Positions 27,611 to 36,424 of a stretch of DNA of 64,000 bases are shown piece after piece (the first letter of the stretch is position 1; every line of letters starts with the position of its first letter). Below the pieces are notes generated by a model. It ran no database searches. It saw only the letters and a list, made by a program, of their open reading frames with translations, and was not told where the DNA came from. The translations under genes were made by a program, and so were the position numbers. This DNA comes from CAMAPP01 sp046153685 (GTDB taxonomy: Bacteria; Pseudomonadota; Alphaproteobacteria; CADEGL01). The stretch covers positions 10,272 to 74,271 of the forward strand of contig JBJXGH010000191.1 in NCBI GenBank assembly GCA_046153685.1, written 5' to 3'.

Positions 27611-29095
27611 CTAATCGTCCACGATCTTGACGAGCGCGCCGGCCTTGAGCGGCTCGCCCGCACGCAGACCATTCAACACCGAGAAGCGCTCGACCTTGTA
27701 ATCGTCGAACGGCATGGCCGCGGCGATTTTCTCTGCGCTTTCGCCCGCGCGCACCTGATGCAGGCGAATGCGATAAGGAACCTGCTTGGCCGCCTCGGCT
27801 TCGGTCATGATCTTGAAGCTGTGCGTCGTGCGCCCAAATCCTTCGCGCAATTTCTGGGCCTCGGCCGGAGGCGCGACGAACAGAAAACGATAGACAACGC
27901 GCTTGTCCAGCCTGATCGCCACCAAGTGCAGCTCGACCGCGCCGCCGCCCTGCACCGAGGCACGCGCCGAAGCACTCGCAGCCTCCAGGCCGTTCACTTT
28001 CAGGGTTTCGACATCGCGCAGATTGAGGCCGCGCGCCCAGACCCGCGTCAAATAATTTTGCGTCGTGCCCACGGTGTCCTTGGTCGTCAAGTCGAACAGG
28101 ATGCGCGCCTTGTCGGGGCCGCTGGCCATTACCTGGGTCGGGGAGTTGAACAGGCGGAAATTGGCCGGCACCTCGAAGCGAAACCGGAGTTTCGGATGGA
28201 CGAACTCCCGGTTGCGCACGAAGCCGTTGTCGCGGTCACCACCATAATAGAGGCCGTCGATGCGATGCAGATAGCTCGCCGCGCCGACCTCGACCGGCCC
28301 CGCGGGCATCTGGCGCCTGGCCTCGGCGGCGGAGTCGATTACACGCTTGGCCGCGCGCGGATGGGTCGCAAACAGACTGTAGCGGTCCGAGCCCGATCGT
28401 CCGGCAAGCTTGTCCTCAAGCTGGCTGCTCATTTCGAGACTGTTCATGAATGACGACATGCCCATGGGATCGTAGCCGTGCTTGGCGATGTAGCGGATGC
28501 CGAGCGTATCGGCTTCGGATTCCTGGTCGCGGGAATAGCTCGCAAGAAAGGCCATGGCGCCGTAATCGGCGATACCCTGGCTGAGGCCACCCGTGGCGGC
28601 GCCGAGAATGCCGAGCAAAACCTGCGCCCCGACCGTCTGACTGTAGCGCTCCGCCGTGTGACGGGCGGTAACGTGGCCGATTTCGTGCCCGATCACGCCC
28701 GCAAGCTCCGCCTCGTTATTTGCGAGCGCGAGCAATCCGCTCGTGATGTAAATGAAGCCGCCGGGCAGGGCAAAGGCGTTCACGATATCGCTGTTCAGTA
28801 CCGTGAACGTCCATTTAAGGTCGGGCCGCTCGGATATGCTGGCGACCTTTTGCCCTAGCGCGTCCACATAGGCGCGGATCTTTTGGTCTTCGTGCTCGCC
28901 GCCGAATTCCGCGATGATCAACGGATGTTGCTGCTGGCCGATGCGCAATTCCTCGGAGGAGGACATGAGGCCGGTGAAGGCCGTGCGTCCGGCGGGATTG
29001 GTCTCGCACGAGGCAAGAGCCACGAAGGCGAGCGCGGCGATACCCGCGCGCAAGCGGCGGCCCAGATTCGGGCTTCGGCGATTCTCTGGGATCAT
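27611..29095 (-). CDS. M48 family metalloprotease lipoprotein with C-terminal LysM-like domain
   Basis: A 494-residue envelope protease. A lipobox LASC gives the lipidated C30, then the M48 catalytic motif HEIGH (137-141) with the third zinc ligand in the ESEAD segment (about residue 194). The C-terminal part contains a LysM-like stretch (RIRLHQVRAGESAEKIAA onward) that may bind peptidoglycan. The plan resembles BepA/YfgC-type outer-membrane quality-control proteases, but with LysM in place of TPR repeats. The thermonuclease-like gene lies 13 bp upstream. Confidence 0.9.
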   Translation of the reverse strand: MIPENRRSPNLGRRLRAGIAALAFVALASCETNPAGRTAFTGLMSSSEELRIGQQQHPLIIAEFGGEHEDQKIRAYVDALGQKVASISERPDLKWTFTVLNSDIVNAFALPGGFIYITSGLLALANNEAELAGVIGHEIGHVTARHTAERYSQTVGAQVLLGILGAATGGLSQGIADYGAMAFLASYSRDQESEADTLGIRYIAKHGYDPMGMSSFMNSLEMSSQLEDKLAGRSGSDRYSLFATHPRAAKRVIDSAAEARRQMPAGPVEVGAASYLHRIDGLYYGGDRDNGFVRNREFVHPKLRFRFEVPANFRLFNSPTQVMASGPDKARILFDLTTKDTVGTTQNYLTRVWARGLNLRDVETLKVNGLEAASASARASVQGGGAVELHLVAIRLDKRVVYRFLFVAPPAEAQKLREGFGRTTHSFKIMTEAEAAKQVPYRIRLHQVRAGESAEKIAAAMPFDDYKVERFSVLNGLRAGEPLKAGALVKIVDD

Positions 29096-29108
29096 GTCGG
29101 CACCGGCA

Positions 29109-29915
29109 TCAGTTTGGGACTAGTTCGATCTGCTCGGGATGGGTTGCTTGGATCGCTGGCCCGTTGCGCGATTTTAGCCACCCGCGCACGCGGACGCGAC
29201 GGCCTTCTAGGAACTTGGGATCGAGGCCCGCTTCGCGAAAGACCTTGAAGTCGGCAGGGTCGATTTCGATCGTGAAGTCCGTGCGCCAATTGCGCCCGAA
29301 ATTGAGGAAGGCGCGGCCGCGCACCACGGCTACGGCCTCTATGCGGCCTTCGACCAATTGGAAACTGTCGATGTGGCGCTCGGCGTCTTCGGGGGAAAGG
29401 ATGCGGTAAAAGCCATCGGACCAGATACCCCGCCCCTTGGCGCGCGCCTCGCGCTCGAGGCCAAGCATCTCGCGCGACAGCGCGCGGTTGTCCGCCCAGG
29501 TGTAAACCCGCGCCATGCCCGACGCGAGCAAGACGCCTTGAACCCAAGTGCCGTCGGGCAAATGGATATGGGCGAGAATCCGACCGTGCCGGTCGCGCCG
29601 CGCGCCGCCGTAGCTAAGGCTCACATTCCGATCTTGAACCAGGCGTTGCAATTCGGCTTTGGCCTCCTCGGCCAGGGGCCAGGCTGGGAAATGGGGCCGG
29701 CCAAGGGGCAATTTGGGCGCCTGGATGCCGACGAGCCGCACCTGGTTGCCATCCGCCAACACCACCGTGTCGCCATCGACGACCTCGATAACCCGCGCGT
29801 TTGCGCCGGTTTCGAGCGCCCGGGCCGGGCCCATCCAAGGCACGGCCAGCAAGAGCAGCGCCAAGGCCGCGCCCTTGCTCCGATGGACGATGGCCGGAAA
29901 AACTCCACCCGTCAC
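29109..29915 (-). CDS. Thermonuclease (SNase-like) family secreted protein with altered active site
   Basis: A 268-residue protein with an N-terminal signal peptide (hydrophobic core near residues 15-27) and a staphylococcal-nuclease OB fold: RVIEVVDGDTVVL (41-53) and VRLVGIQAPK (59-68). Compared with SNase, the calcium-site Asp21 corresponds to D49 and Arg35 to R60. The positions of Asp40 and Glu43 read Q65 and K68, so nuclease activity is doubtful. Translation starts with GTG at 29915. It probably belongs to the same unit as the M48 protease and the hydrolase. Confidence 0.85.
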   Translation of the reverse strand: MTGGVFPAIVHRSKGAALALLLLAVPWMGPARALETGANARVIEVVDGDTVVLADGNQVRLVGIQAPKLPLGRPHFPAWPLAEEAKAELQRLVQDRNVSLSYGGARRDRHGRILAHIHLPDGTWVQGVLLASGMARVYTWADNRALSREMLGLEREARAKGRGIWSDGFYRILSPEDAERHIDSFQLVEGRIEAVAVVRGRAFLNFGRNWRTDFTIEIDPADFKVFREAGLDPKFLEGRRVRVRGWLKSRNGPAIQATHPEQIELVPN

Positions 29916-30127
29916 GGCCTGTTCCTTGTCCCCCTCGCGCCATCCGAAGCCATCTTATCGCGATTGGCGTCTATGGCTTCAGCTTCGATCTTGTCCGTTG
30001 AATCCCATGACTCGATTCCGCCGCGCGATGGCGCCAAGGTCTAAGCGCCCCTTCCAGGTCAGGCGATCCGAAGATCTGGACTTGAACCTTAGGCCATGCA
30101 CCAATCCTCCTCGAAACGGAGAGTGAC

Positions 30128-31093
30128 ATGGCGCGCTGGGAACTCTATCCCGACATCGATCCTTACGAGACGGGCGAATTGGCCCTTGGCGGCCCGCATG
30201 TCATGTATTGGGAACAATCGGGCAATCCCAAGGGCATGCCTGTGCTGTTTCTGCATGGCGGCCCCGGCGCTGGGGCCACAGCCGCGCACCGGCGGTTTTT
30301 CGATCCCGAACACTATCGGATCGCGATTTTCGACCAACGCGGCTCGGGCCGATCGCGCCCCTTGGGCGAACTCGCCGACAACACCACGCACCATCTGATC
30401 GCCGATATCGAGATTTTGCGCCAACGCCTCGGTATCGAACGCTGGCTCGTCTTCGGCGGCTCCTGGGGTTCGACGCTCGCGCTTGCCTATGCCCAGGCCC
30501 ATCCCGACCGGTGCCGGGGTCTGGTGCTACGCGGAATATTTCTGTGCCGCCGCCAGGAAATCGATTGGTTTCTCTACGGCCTTCGAACCGTGTTCCCCGA
30601 GCCGTGGCGCAATTTCGCGGGCCATCTGCCGGTCGAGGAGCGCGCGGATCTGCTCGGCAATTACCATCGCCGCCTGATCGACCCCGATCCGGCCATCCAT
30701 CTGCCCGCCGCGCGGGCCTGGAGCACCTACGAGGGTTCGTGTTCGACCCTGATGCCAAGCCCCGAGACGGTCGCGGCCTTCGGTTCGGACCGCATGGCCT
30801 TGGGGTTGGCGCGCATCGAGGCGCATTATTTCATGAACCATATTTTCATGGCCGAAGGCGCGCTCTTGAGCGGTATCGAGCGCATCCGCCATTTGCCGGC
30901 GGTCATCGTGCAGGGCCGCTACGACATGGTCTGCCCGATCGTGACCGCCGACGACCTGGTCCGCGCCTGGCCCGAGGCGGAATACATCGTCGTCCCCGAT
31001 GCCGGCCATTCGGCCATGGAGCCCGGCACGCGCGCGGCCCTGGTCGCGGCGACCGAAAAGATGAAGCACCTGGCCGCCGCCAAAGCCGCATGA
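30128..31093 (+). CDS. pip: Prolyl aminopeptidase (proline iminopeptidase)
   Basis: An S33-family peptidase releasing N-terminal proline. The 321-residue protein begins YPDIDPYETGELAL, has the oxyanion motif HGGPGAG, the nucleophile GGSWGS (S112), DQRGSGRS, the acid in GRYDMVCP and the histidine in DAGHS. These are the full set of marks of the bacterial cytosolic prolyl aminopeptidase. A GGAGAGTGAC site precedes the ATG. The PagL-like gene follows 46 bp downstream. Confidence 0.94.
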   Translation: MARWELYPDIDPYETGELALGGPHVMYWEQSGNPKGMPVLFLHGGPGAGATAAHRRFFDPEHYRIAIFDQRGSGRSRPLGELADNTTHHLIADIEILRQRLGIERWLVFGGSWGSTLALAYAQAHPDRCRGLVLRGIFLCRRQEIDWFLYGLRTVFPEPWRNFAGHLPVEERADLLGNYHRRLIDPDPAIHLPAARAWSTYEGSCSTLMPSPETVAAFGSDRMALGLARIEAHYFMNHIFMAEGALLSGIERIRHLPAVIVQGRYDMVCPIVTADDLVRAWPEAEYIVVPDAGHSAMEPGTRAALVAATEKMKHLAAAKAA

Positions 31094-31139
31094 AATCGCG
31101 ATTTTGGGCCTCGCCTAGCGCCTTGCGCGGGGCTGCCGG

Positions 31140-31733
31140 ATGAATATGATTGGGCGGTGCCGTCGCGCGCCGCGCCGTCCGGCAGTGTTCGTTTGGGGGT
31201 CAGCCGTGTTTGCCCGTTTTGCAGCCGCCTGTGCGGCTCTTTGCCTCGTTGCGGTCTTCGGTCCCGTGCCCGCTCGCGCGGATGACGACCCGTCCTTCGT
31301 GACCTTCCAGGCAGGCGCCCTGGATCTCCTGCAGAACCACAATAAGGCCGGCGCCTTCGCGATGGAATATCGCGACAATTCCACGTTTTGGATATTCAAG
31401 CCGTTTTTCGGCGCGATGGGCACCACCGACGGCGCGGCGCATGGCTATGGCGGCGTATTGGTCGACATCTATCTGTGGCGGCGCATTGTGTTCACGCTGA
31501 GCTTCGCGCCCGGCCTCTATCACGATGGCAAAGGCGTACAACTCGGCTTTCCATTGGAATTCCGCTCGGCGGGCGAGCTTGCCTATCGCTTCGATGACCG
31601 CTCGCGCCTGGGCTTCATGATCAATCACATTTCGAACGCGAGCCTGGGCAAGCGCAATCCCGGCACGGAAGTGATGATGCTCAGCTATTCGGTGCCGTTC
31701 ACCTCGATGCTGGGCGGGAAAGGCTCGAAATAG
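31140..31733 (+). CDS. pagL: Lipid A 3-O-deacylase (PagL) family outer-membrane protein
   Basis: A 197-residue outer-membrane beta-barrel enzyme that removes the 3-O-acyl chain of lipid A. A signal peptide ends near PARA-DD. The C-terminal half carries the catalytic pattern: H163 and S165 in NHISNAS and E177 in NPGTE, preceded by RFDDRSRLGF. The ATG at 31140 gives a 22-residue leader before the signal peptide; a GTG at 31206 with a GGGGGT upstream would start directly at the signal peptide and may be the true start. The 3' end overlaps the convergent DMT gene by 35 bp. Confidence 0.85.
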   Translation: MNMIGRCRRAPRRPAVFVWGSAVFARFAAACAALCLVAVFGPVPARADDDPSFVTFQAGALDLLQNHNKAGAFAMEYRDNSTFWIFKPFFGAMGTTDGAAHGYGGVLVDIYLWRRIVFTLSFAPGLYHDGKGVQLGFPLEFRSAGELAYRFDDRSRLGFMINHISNASLGKRNPGTEVMMLSYSVPFTSMLGGKGSK

Positions 31734-32589
31734 GTCGGTTGACCAACCACACCCCGATCGTCGCCAGCAGAAATCCCGTGCCCGCCCCCCAGCCGATATC
31801 CTCGCCCAGCACCAACCAACCGAGAACCGCCGTCGTTCCCGGCGTGAGGTAAAAATTGGCCGAGACCTGGCCAGCTTTCCCGCGTTTGAGCATGTACAGC
31901 AACAGCGCCATGCCGCCGAGCGAGATGGCGAAGGTCAAATAGAGCAGCGTCGCGACAGTCTCCACGCTCCACTCGGCGTGAACATCCTCCAAGGCGAACG
32001 CCGCCGCGCCCGCGACGACCGCGGCGGCGCCCAATTGCACCGTGTTCGCGGGCACGAGCGCGCCCGCGCGGCAATGGCGCGCGTAATACAGCGTGCCCGC
32101 AACGAACGCGCCGACGCCCGCGATCGCCACGGCCATGGCCTCGAAGCGTTCCCAATCGTCCGCCCTCACCCCGACCACGAGCGCCACGCCCGCGACGCCG
32201 AACGCCATGCCGCACCATTGGCGCGCACGAAAGCGCTCGCCAAGAAAATGCCCCGATAGCAGGGCGACCGCGATCGGATGCAGCGAGCCGATGAGCGCGA
32301 TGGTCGCGGCGCTGATGCGCGCCAGCGCGAGATAGGAGCAGGCAAGATAGATCCCGTTGATGAGCACGCCCGCGAGCACGAAATGATGCCATCGCCCGGC
32401 AAGCGCGGACCAGTCCTGGCGCACGAGAAGCGCAAGCGCGCCCAAGACGGATACCGCCAAGACAAAGCGCAGGAACAGAAAATAGAGCGGCGAAATATCC
32501 GGCAGCCCCATGCGCACGGCGACGAAGGCCGAACTCCAGAGCAGCACGAACAGGGCGGGTATGGCACGCGCGAGCGCTGCCTCGCTCAT
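31699..32589 (-). CDS. EamA/DMT-superfamily transporter
   Basis: A 296-residue protein with ten membrane helices in two EamA repeats, beginning ALFVLLWSSAFVAVRMGL, typical of the RhtA/YdcZ-like amino-acid and metabolite exporters. The ATG at 32589 places a short cytoplasmic tail before helix 1. It lies directly downstream of the two EctC-like cupin genes on the same strand (57 bp), so it may belong to their transcription unit and move a related compatible solute, which is inference. Confidence 0.88.
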   Translation of the reverse strand: MSEAALARAIPALFVLLWSSAFVAVRMGLPDISPLYFLFLRFVLAVSVLGALALLVRQDWSALAGRWHHFVLAGVLINGIYLACSYLALARISAATIALIGSLHPIAVALLSGHFLGERFRARQWCGMAFGVAGVALVVGVRADDWERFEAMAVAIAGVGAFVAGTLYYARHCRAGALVPANTVQLGAAAVVAGAAAFALEDVHAEWSVETVATLLYLTFAISLGGMALLLYMLKRGKAGQVSANFYLTPGTTAVLGWLVLGEDIGWGAGTGFLLATIGVWLVNRPISSLSRPASR

Positions 32590-32646
32590 CGCGCGCACGC
32601 GAATGCATCGCCCAACGTGCGTGCGAACGCATTGGGCGGCGCGGTG

Positions 32647-33027
32647 CTAAAGAATGGGATAGGAGCCGTCCTTGTCGTGTATCTCGGAGCCGACAAGCGC
32701 CGGAGTGAAGACACAGATAATCCGCATCCGGGTCTTGGCGGCAAGCTTGTGCCGGTCATGCTGGTCCAGGCAGTACATCGTGCCCGGCCGCGCGGCGTAG
32801 GTCTTGCCGGTGCTCAAATCCTCGAGCGTGCCTTCGCCTTCGAGAATGTAATTGCCTTCGATATGGTTCTTGTAGTGGAGAACGGCCTCGCCTCCCGCCT
32901 CGATCGTGGTGTCGGTCATGGTGAAGCCCACGCCGTCCGCGCGCGTGAGAAAGCGCAGGCTCGAGCCGGTCGCCACCTTGCGGTGATTCGGCCCGCCCTC
33001 CAAATCTTCCTTGTAGCGAACGATCAT
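32647..33027 (-). CDS. Ectoine synthase-like cupin, copy A
   Basis: A 126-residue cupin clearly related to EctC, which cyclises N-gamma-acetyl-diaminobutyrate to ectoine. By position it keeps the metal triad E57, Y85 and H93 and other active-site residues (T40, Y52, H55, C105, F107, E115, H117). It lacks the usual W21. No ectA or ectB is in the window. It lies 22 bp downstream of a paralogue, about 61 percent identical by eye (77 of 126, ungapped). True ectoine synthase activity or a related cyclisation are both possible. Confidence 0.85.
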   Translation of the reverse strand: MIVRYKEDLEGGPNHRKVATGSSLRFLTRADGVGFTMTDTTIEAGGEAVLHYKNHIEGNYILEGEGTLEDLSTGKTYAARPGTMYCLDQHDRHKLAAKTRMRIICVFTPALVGSEIHDKDGSYPIL

Positions 33028-33049
33028 CGAAATCTCCCTTGTTGCCGAT

Positions 33050-33430
33050 TCACAGAATGGGATAGGACCCTGTTTCGTCGTGGGCTTCGGTGCCCACCAG
33101 AGCGGGCACGAAGACGACGATGATGCGGATGCGCGTTCTGCAGGTGACGCGATGCCGGTCGGCTTTGTCGAGGGTGAACATCATGCCCGGACGAATCTCG
33201 TGGCTGCGGCCCGAATCGAGATCCTCGAGCGTGCCCGTGCCCTCGACGATGTAATTGGTTTCGATGTGGTTCTTGTATTGCAATGTCGCGACGCGGCCCG
33301 GCTCCATGGTGAAATCGACCATGGAAAACCCGACGCCGTCGCCACGCACCAAAAGGCGGTAGCTTTCGCCCGCGGCGAGCGCGCGATGATGCGGCCCGCC
33401 CTTCAAATCCTCGCGATGCTTCACGATCAT
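33050..33430 (-). CDS. Ectoine synthase-like cupin, copy B, with altered metal site
   Basis: A 126-residue paralogue of the downstream gene that can be aligned without gaps. E57 and H93 are kept, but the metal-ligand tyrosine is phenylalanine (F85), T40 is F40 and C105 is V105. The start at 33430 matches copy A exactly; the longer frame is not family sequence. The two genes are co-transcribed in the order B then A. The divergence of active-site positions suggests a changed or regulatory role for B, perhaps as the partner in a heterodimer, since EctC is dimeric. Confidence 0.85.
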   Translation of the reverse strand: MIVKHREDLKGGPHHRALAAGESYRLLVRGDGVGFSMVDFTMEPGRVATLQYKNHIETNYIVEGTGTLEDLDSGRSHEIRPGMMFTLDKADRHRVTCRTRIRIIVVFVPALVGTEAHDETGSYPIL

Positions 33431-33522
33431 GGCATCGTCCACCCCGGCTTCCGACTCCATTTCGGAGCCGACGAACTTTAGGCACGGCGGCGCGCGAAAG
33501 CGAATCACGCGGTCTTGCTCGG

Positions 33523-34443
33523 TCACCCGGCAGCGGGCACCCTCTTGTGTCCGCTCCAAATCTGCATGGCGAAAATTGCCCCGACGATGAGCGCGCCGCC
33601 CACGGCCTGGAGCGGCGTCAGCACCTCACCCAGCAAAAAATAAGACAGGACGACGACGAACACCGGCTCGGCCGAAAGCGCCAGGGCTATGCGCGTCGGC
33701 CCCGCCATGGACAAGGCGCTGAACATGGAAAATAGCGCGGTGCCGTTGAGCGCGGCGATGGCAAACAAGCAGATCATGCCCCGATCGGTTGCCGGCAGGA
33801 CGAAGCTGTCGGTCGCAAGAAAGGCGATCATGCCCACGAGCGCCCCGCAGGGCTGCATGTGCAGCATGATGCGCAAGCTGTCGATATTGCCGAGCGTTCG
33901 ATTGGTGGCGACGATCAGGATGGAGAGGCCCACGGCGCTCAAGCCCGCAAGCGCAACCCCACGCGCGTCCAAGTCCAACAGCGAGACCTGGAGCACGAGA
34001 GACAGCCCCGCGAACGCCGCCGCGATCGAAGCGAGCTTCACCGGCGTCAACGGCTCGCCCACCACGATACGCATCAAGAGCGCAACCAGAAGCGGATAGA
34101 CATATTCGATGAGGACGGCGAGGCTAACGGGCACGAACAGGAACGACGCGTAAATCGAAAGCGTCTGGAAGCACATGAGGACGCCAAGCGCGCAAGCGAT
34201 CGCGCGCTGGCGCGGCCTCAGCCGGATGGGCTTGGACGCAAGCAGCGCATAGGTCAGCAGAACCACGAACACGGCCGACAGCCGCACGCCGATGATCGCC
34301 TGAGGCGAGCCGCCCGCGGCATAGACCTCGCGCGCCAAGATCACGCTCATGCCAAAGCACAGCGCGCTGCCGATGCCCACGGCGAGGCCAAGCCAGGCGC
34401 GCCGGCCGATGGCCGTGGCGTCGTGCGATTGCGGACCGGTCAT
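33523..34443 (-). CDS. EamA/DMT-superfamily transporter
   Basis: A 306-residue protein with ten membrane helices. The conserved EYVYPLLVALLMR and the later AEPVFVVVLSYFLLGE are the repeat-end signatures of EamA domains. It lies 92 bp upstream of cupin copy B on the same strand. Together with the gene at 31699 it brackets the two cupin genes with DMT transporters. The ATG at 34443 follows an AGGGGGGCAGA ribosome-binding region. Confidence 0.88.
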   Translation of the reverse strand: MTGPQSHDATAIGRRAWLGLAVGIGSALCFGMSVILAREVYAAGGSPQAIIGVRLSAVFVVLLTYALLASKPIRLRPRQRAIACALGVLMCFQTLSIYASFLFVPVSLAVLIEYVYPLLVALLMRIVVGEPLTPVKLASIAAAFAGLSLVLQVSLLDLDARGVALAGLSAVGLSILIVATNRTLGNIDSLRIMLHMQPCGALVGMIAFLATDSFVLPATDRGMICLFAIAALNGTALFSMFSALSMAGPTRIALALSAEPVFVVVLSYFLLGEVLTPLQAVGGALIVGAIFAMQIWSGHKRVPAAG

Positions 34444-34643
34444 TCTGCCCCCCTGACCGAGCTTATCCAAGGCGCGCCTGCGAACCTAGCGCGGCGGACA
34501 CGGCGCGGCCTTTGGTTGATCGCCGCAGTTGCATAGTGTCCGCTGGCATGGCAGTGGCGCGCGAACGGGGTTCCGTTGGAGCCGGGCGAGGCCTAAAGTG
34601 TCCAACGGCCATGGAAGCTCGCAGCAATCAAGGGAGCGCCGCG

Positions 34644-35600
34644 ATGGCGAAGTTGATGTTTGAAACCGTGACCATCGTTGGAACCGGGGTAATCGGCCGG
34701 AGCTGGATCCGGGTCTTTGCGCGCGCCGGATGCAAGGTTCGTGTCTTCGACCAAGACCCGGCGCAAGCCAAGCGCGCGGTCGATTGGCTGGCCGCCGATA
34801 CGGCGCTCGATGTCAGGGAAGGCTTCATCGACGAGCAAACCCGCGCCGACACGCTCGCCTCAGTGACCCTGCACGCCGATCTGGCCGAGGCATTCCGTGG
34901 CGCGGGCTTTGCGCAGGAAAGCGGACCTGAGAATCTTGCGGCCAAGCGCGCGATCTATGCCGCCATGGACAAGGCGGCGGCGCCCGATGTCATCCTATCG
35001 AGCTCGACTTCGGCGCTCGACATCGACGCCATCGCCGGCGATCTGCCGGGTGCCGCGCGCTGCATCATGGCGCATCCGTGCAATCCGCCCCATATCGTGC
35101 CGGTGGTCGAGATTCTGGGCACGAAAAAAACCCCCGCCTCGGTGCGCCAGGCAACTTGCGATTTCATGACCGAACTTGGGCAGAAGCCCGTTGTGCTCAA
35201 TTTTTTCGTCACCGGATTTCTGCTCAACCGCATCCAGGCCGCCGTGGTGCGCGAGGCCTTTCTGCTGGTCGAAAGCGGCGTGGCCAATGCCGAAGACATC
35301 GATTCGACGATCAAGGACGGCCTTGCCTTGCGTTGGGCGTTCATCGGCTGCTTCGGCGCCAATCATTTGAATTCCGACGGAGGCATCAAGACGTATTTCG
35401 AGCGCTATGCACAGACCTATCGCGATATGATCGCGGACTTGAAAAACGATGCCCCGGCCTTCGCACCCGAAACCATGGCGCAGATTGAACGCGAATGCGG
35501 CTTCAAGCCCGGCGCCGAAAACATCCGCGCCTTCGGCCAATGGCGCGACCGGATGATCCTCCGCCTCAAGGCGATCAAGGCCAAACACACGCGCCCATAA
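34644..35600 (+). CDS. 3-hydroxyacyl-CoA dehydrogenase family protein, carnitine dehydrogenase/lambda-crystallin-like
   Basis: A 318-residue NAD-dependent dehydrogenase. The N-terminal NAD motif is VTIVGTGVIGRSW (G13, G15, G18), and the catalytic histidine lies in AHPCNPPHIVPVVEI. That form of the motif (HP-x-NPP-x-x-VPVVEI) is typical of L-carnitine dehydrogenase and lambda-crystallin/gulonate dehydrogenase rather than of FadB-type enzymes. It is the first of four co-oriented genes with a CaiD-like hydratase, a CaiC-like ligase and an acyl-CoA dehydrogenase. AGGGAG precedes the ATG. Confidence 0.87.
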   Translation: MAKLMFETVTIVGTGVIGRSWIRVFARAGCKVRVFDQDPAQAKRAVDWLAADTALDVREGFIDEQTRADTLASVTLHADLAEAFRGAGFAQESGPENLAAKRAIYAAMDKAAAPDVILSSSTSALDIDAIAGDLPGAARCIMAHPCNPPHIVPVVEILGTKKTPASVRQATCDFMTELGQKPVVLNFFVTGFLLNRIQAAVVREAFLLVESGVANAEDIDSTIKDGLALRWAFIGCFGANHLNSDGGIKTYFERYAQTYRDMIADLKNDAPAFAPETMAQIERECGFKPGAENIRAFGQWRDRMILRLKAIKAKHTRP

Positions 35601-35627
35601 GAGCGATTTTCCAATTCGGAGAGTTTC

Positions 35628-36416
35628 ATGAGCGACATCGTCAAACTAAGCCGGTCGAACGGCGTATTCGAAATCGTCTTCGACCGGCCTCCGGTAAACG
35701 CGATCGATGCGCCGACCAGTCGGCGCCTGGGTCAGGTGTTCGACGAATACCGGCGCGACGACGATCTCAAATGCGCGATCGTTACGGCGCCGGGCGACCG
35801 CATCTTCTCGGCCGGCTGGGACTTGAAGGCAGCCGCGCTGCAAGGCGAGAACGAGGACGCGGAATGGGGCGTGGGTGGTTTTGCCGGCATTACGCAAATG
35901 TTCGACTTGTACAAGCCGGTGATCGCGGCGGTTAACGGCCGCGCGATCGGCGGTGGCTTCGAAATCGCGCTCGGCTGCGACATCATCATCGCGGCCGAGA
36001 CCGCGGATTTTTCTCTCCCCGAGGCCGCGCGCGGCGTGACGGCGGATGCGGGCGGGCTTCAGGTCCTGCCCCGGCGCGTACCCATGAACATCGCGATGGA
36101 ATTGCTGCTGACCGGGCGGCGCATGTCAGCCGCGGAAGCGCACAAATGGGGTCTGGTCAATCAGGTCGTGCCTCTGGCGAAGCTTATGGACACCGCACGG
36201 GAATTGGCGCGCCAGATCGCCGAGGGCGCGCCGCTGTCCATCCAGGCAACCAAAGAGGTCATTCGCGGCATCGAGGGCATGCCGCTGCGCGAGACCTACC
36301 GAATGATCAAGGAACGCAGATTTCCGGTTCACGCCAAGATGCTGACCTCGGAGGACCACTTGGAAGGCCCGCGCGCCTTCGCCGAGAAGCGCAAGCCGGC
36401 CTGGAAGGGCCGCTGA
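35628..36416 (+). CDS. caiD: Crotonobetainyl-CoA hydratase-like enoyl-CoA hydratase
   Basis: A 262-residue crotonase-fold enzyme. GFAGITQMFDLYKPVIAAVN, GGGFEIALGCD and LPEAARGVTADAGG closely follow the CaiD pattern, including the catalytic glutamate in LPEA. It would hydrate crotonobetainyl-CoA to carnitinyl-CoA or a similar quaternary-amine thioester. CGGAGAG lies before the ATG. The CaiC-like ligase starts 8 bp downstream. General enoyl-CoA hydratase activity on another acid is the alternative. Confidence 0.82.
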   Translation: MSDIVKLSRSNGVFEIVFDRPPVNAIDAPTSRRLGQVFDEYRRDDDLKCAIVTAPGDRIFSAGWDLKAAALQGENEDAEWGVGGFAGITQMFDLYKPVIAAVNGRAIGGGFEIALGCDIIIAAETADFSLPEAARGVTADAGGLQVLPRRVPMNIAMELLLTGRRMSAAEAHKWGLVNQVVPLAKLMDTARELARQIAEGAPLSIQATKEVIRGIEGMPLRETYRMIKERRFPVHAKMLTSEDHLEGPRAFAEKRKPAWKGR

Positions 36417-36424
36417 GCGATTCG

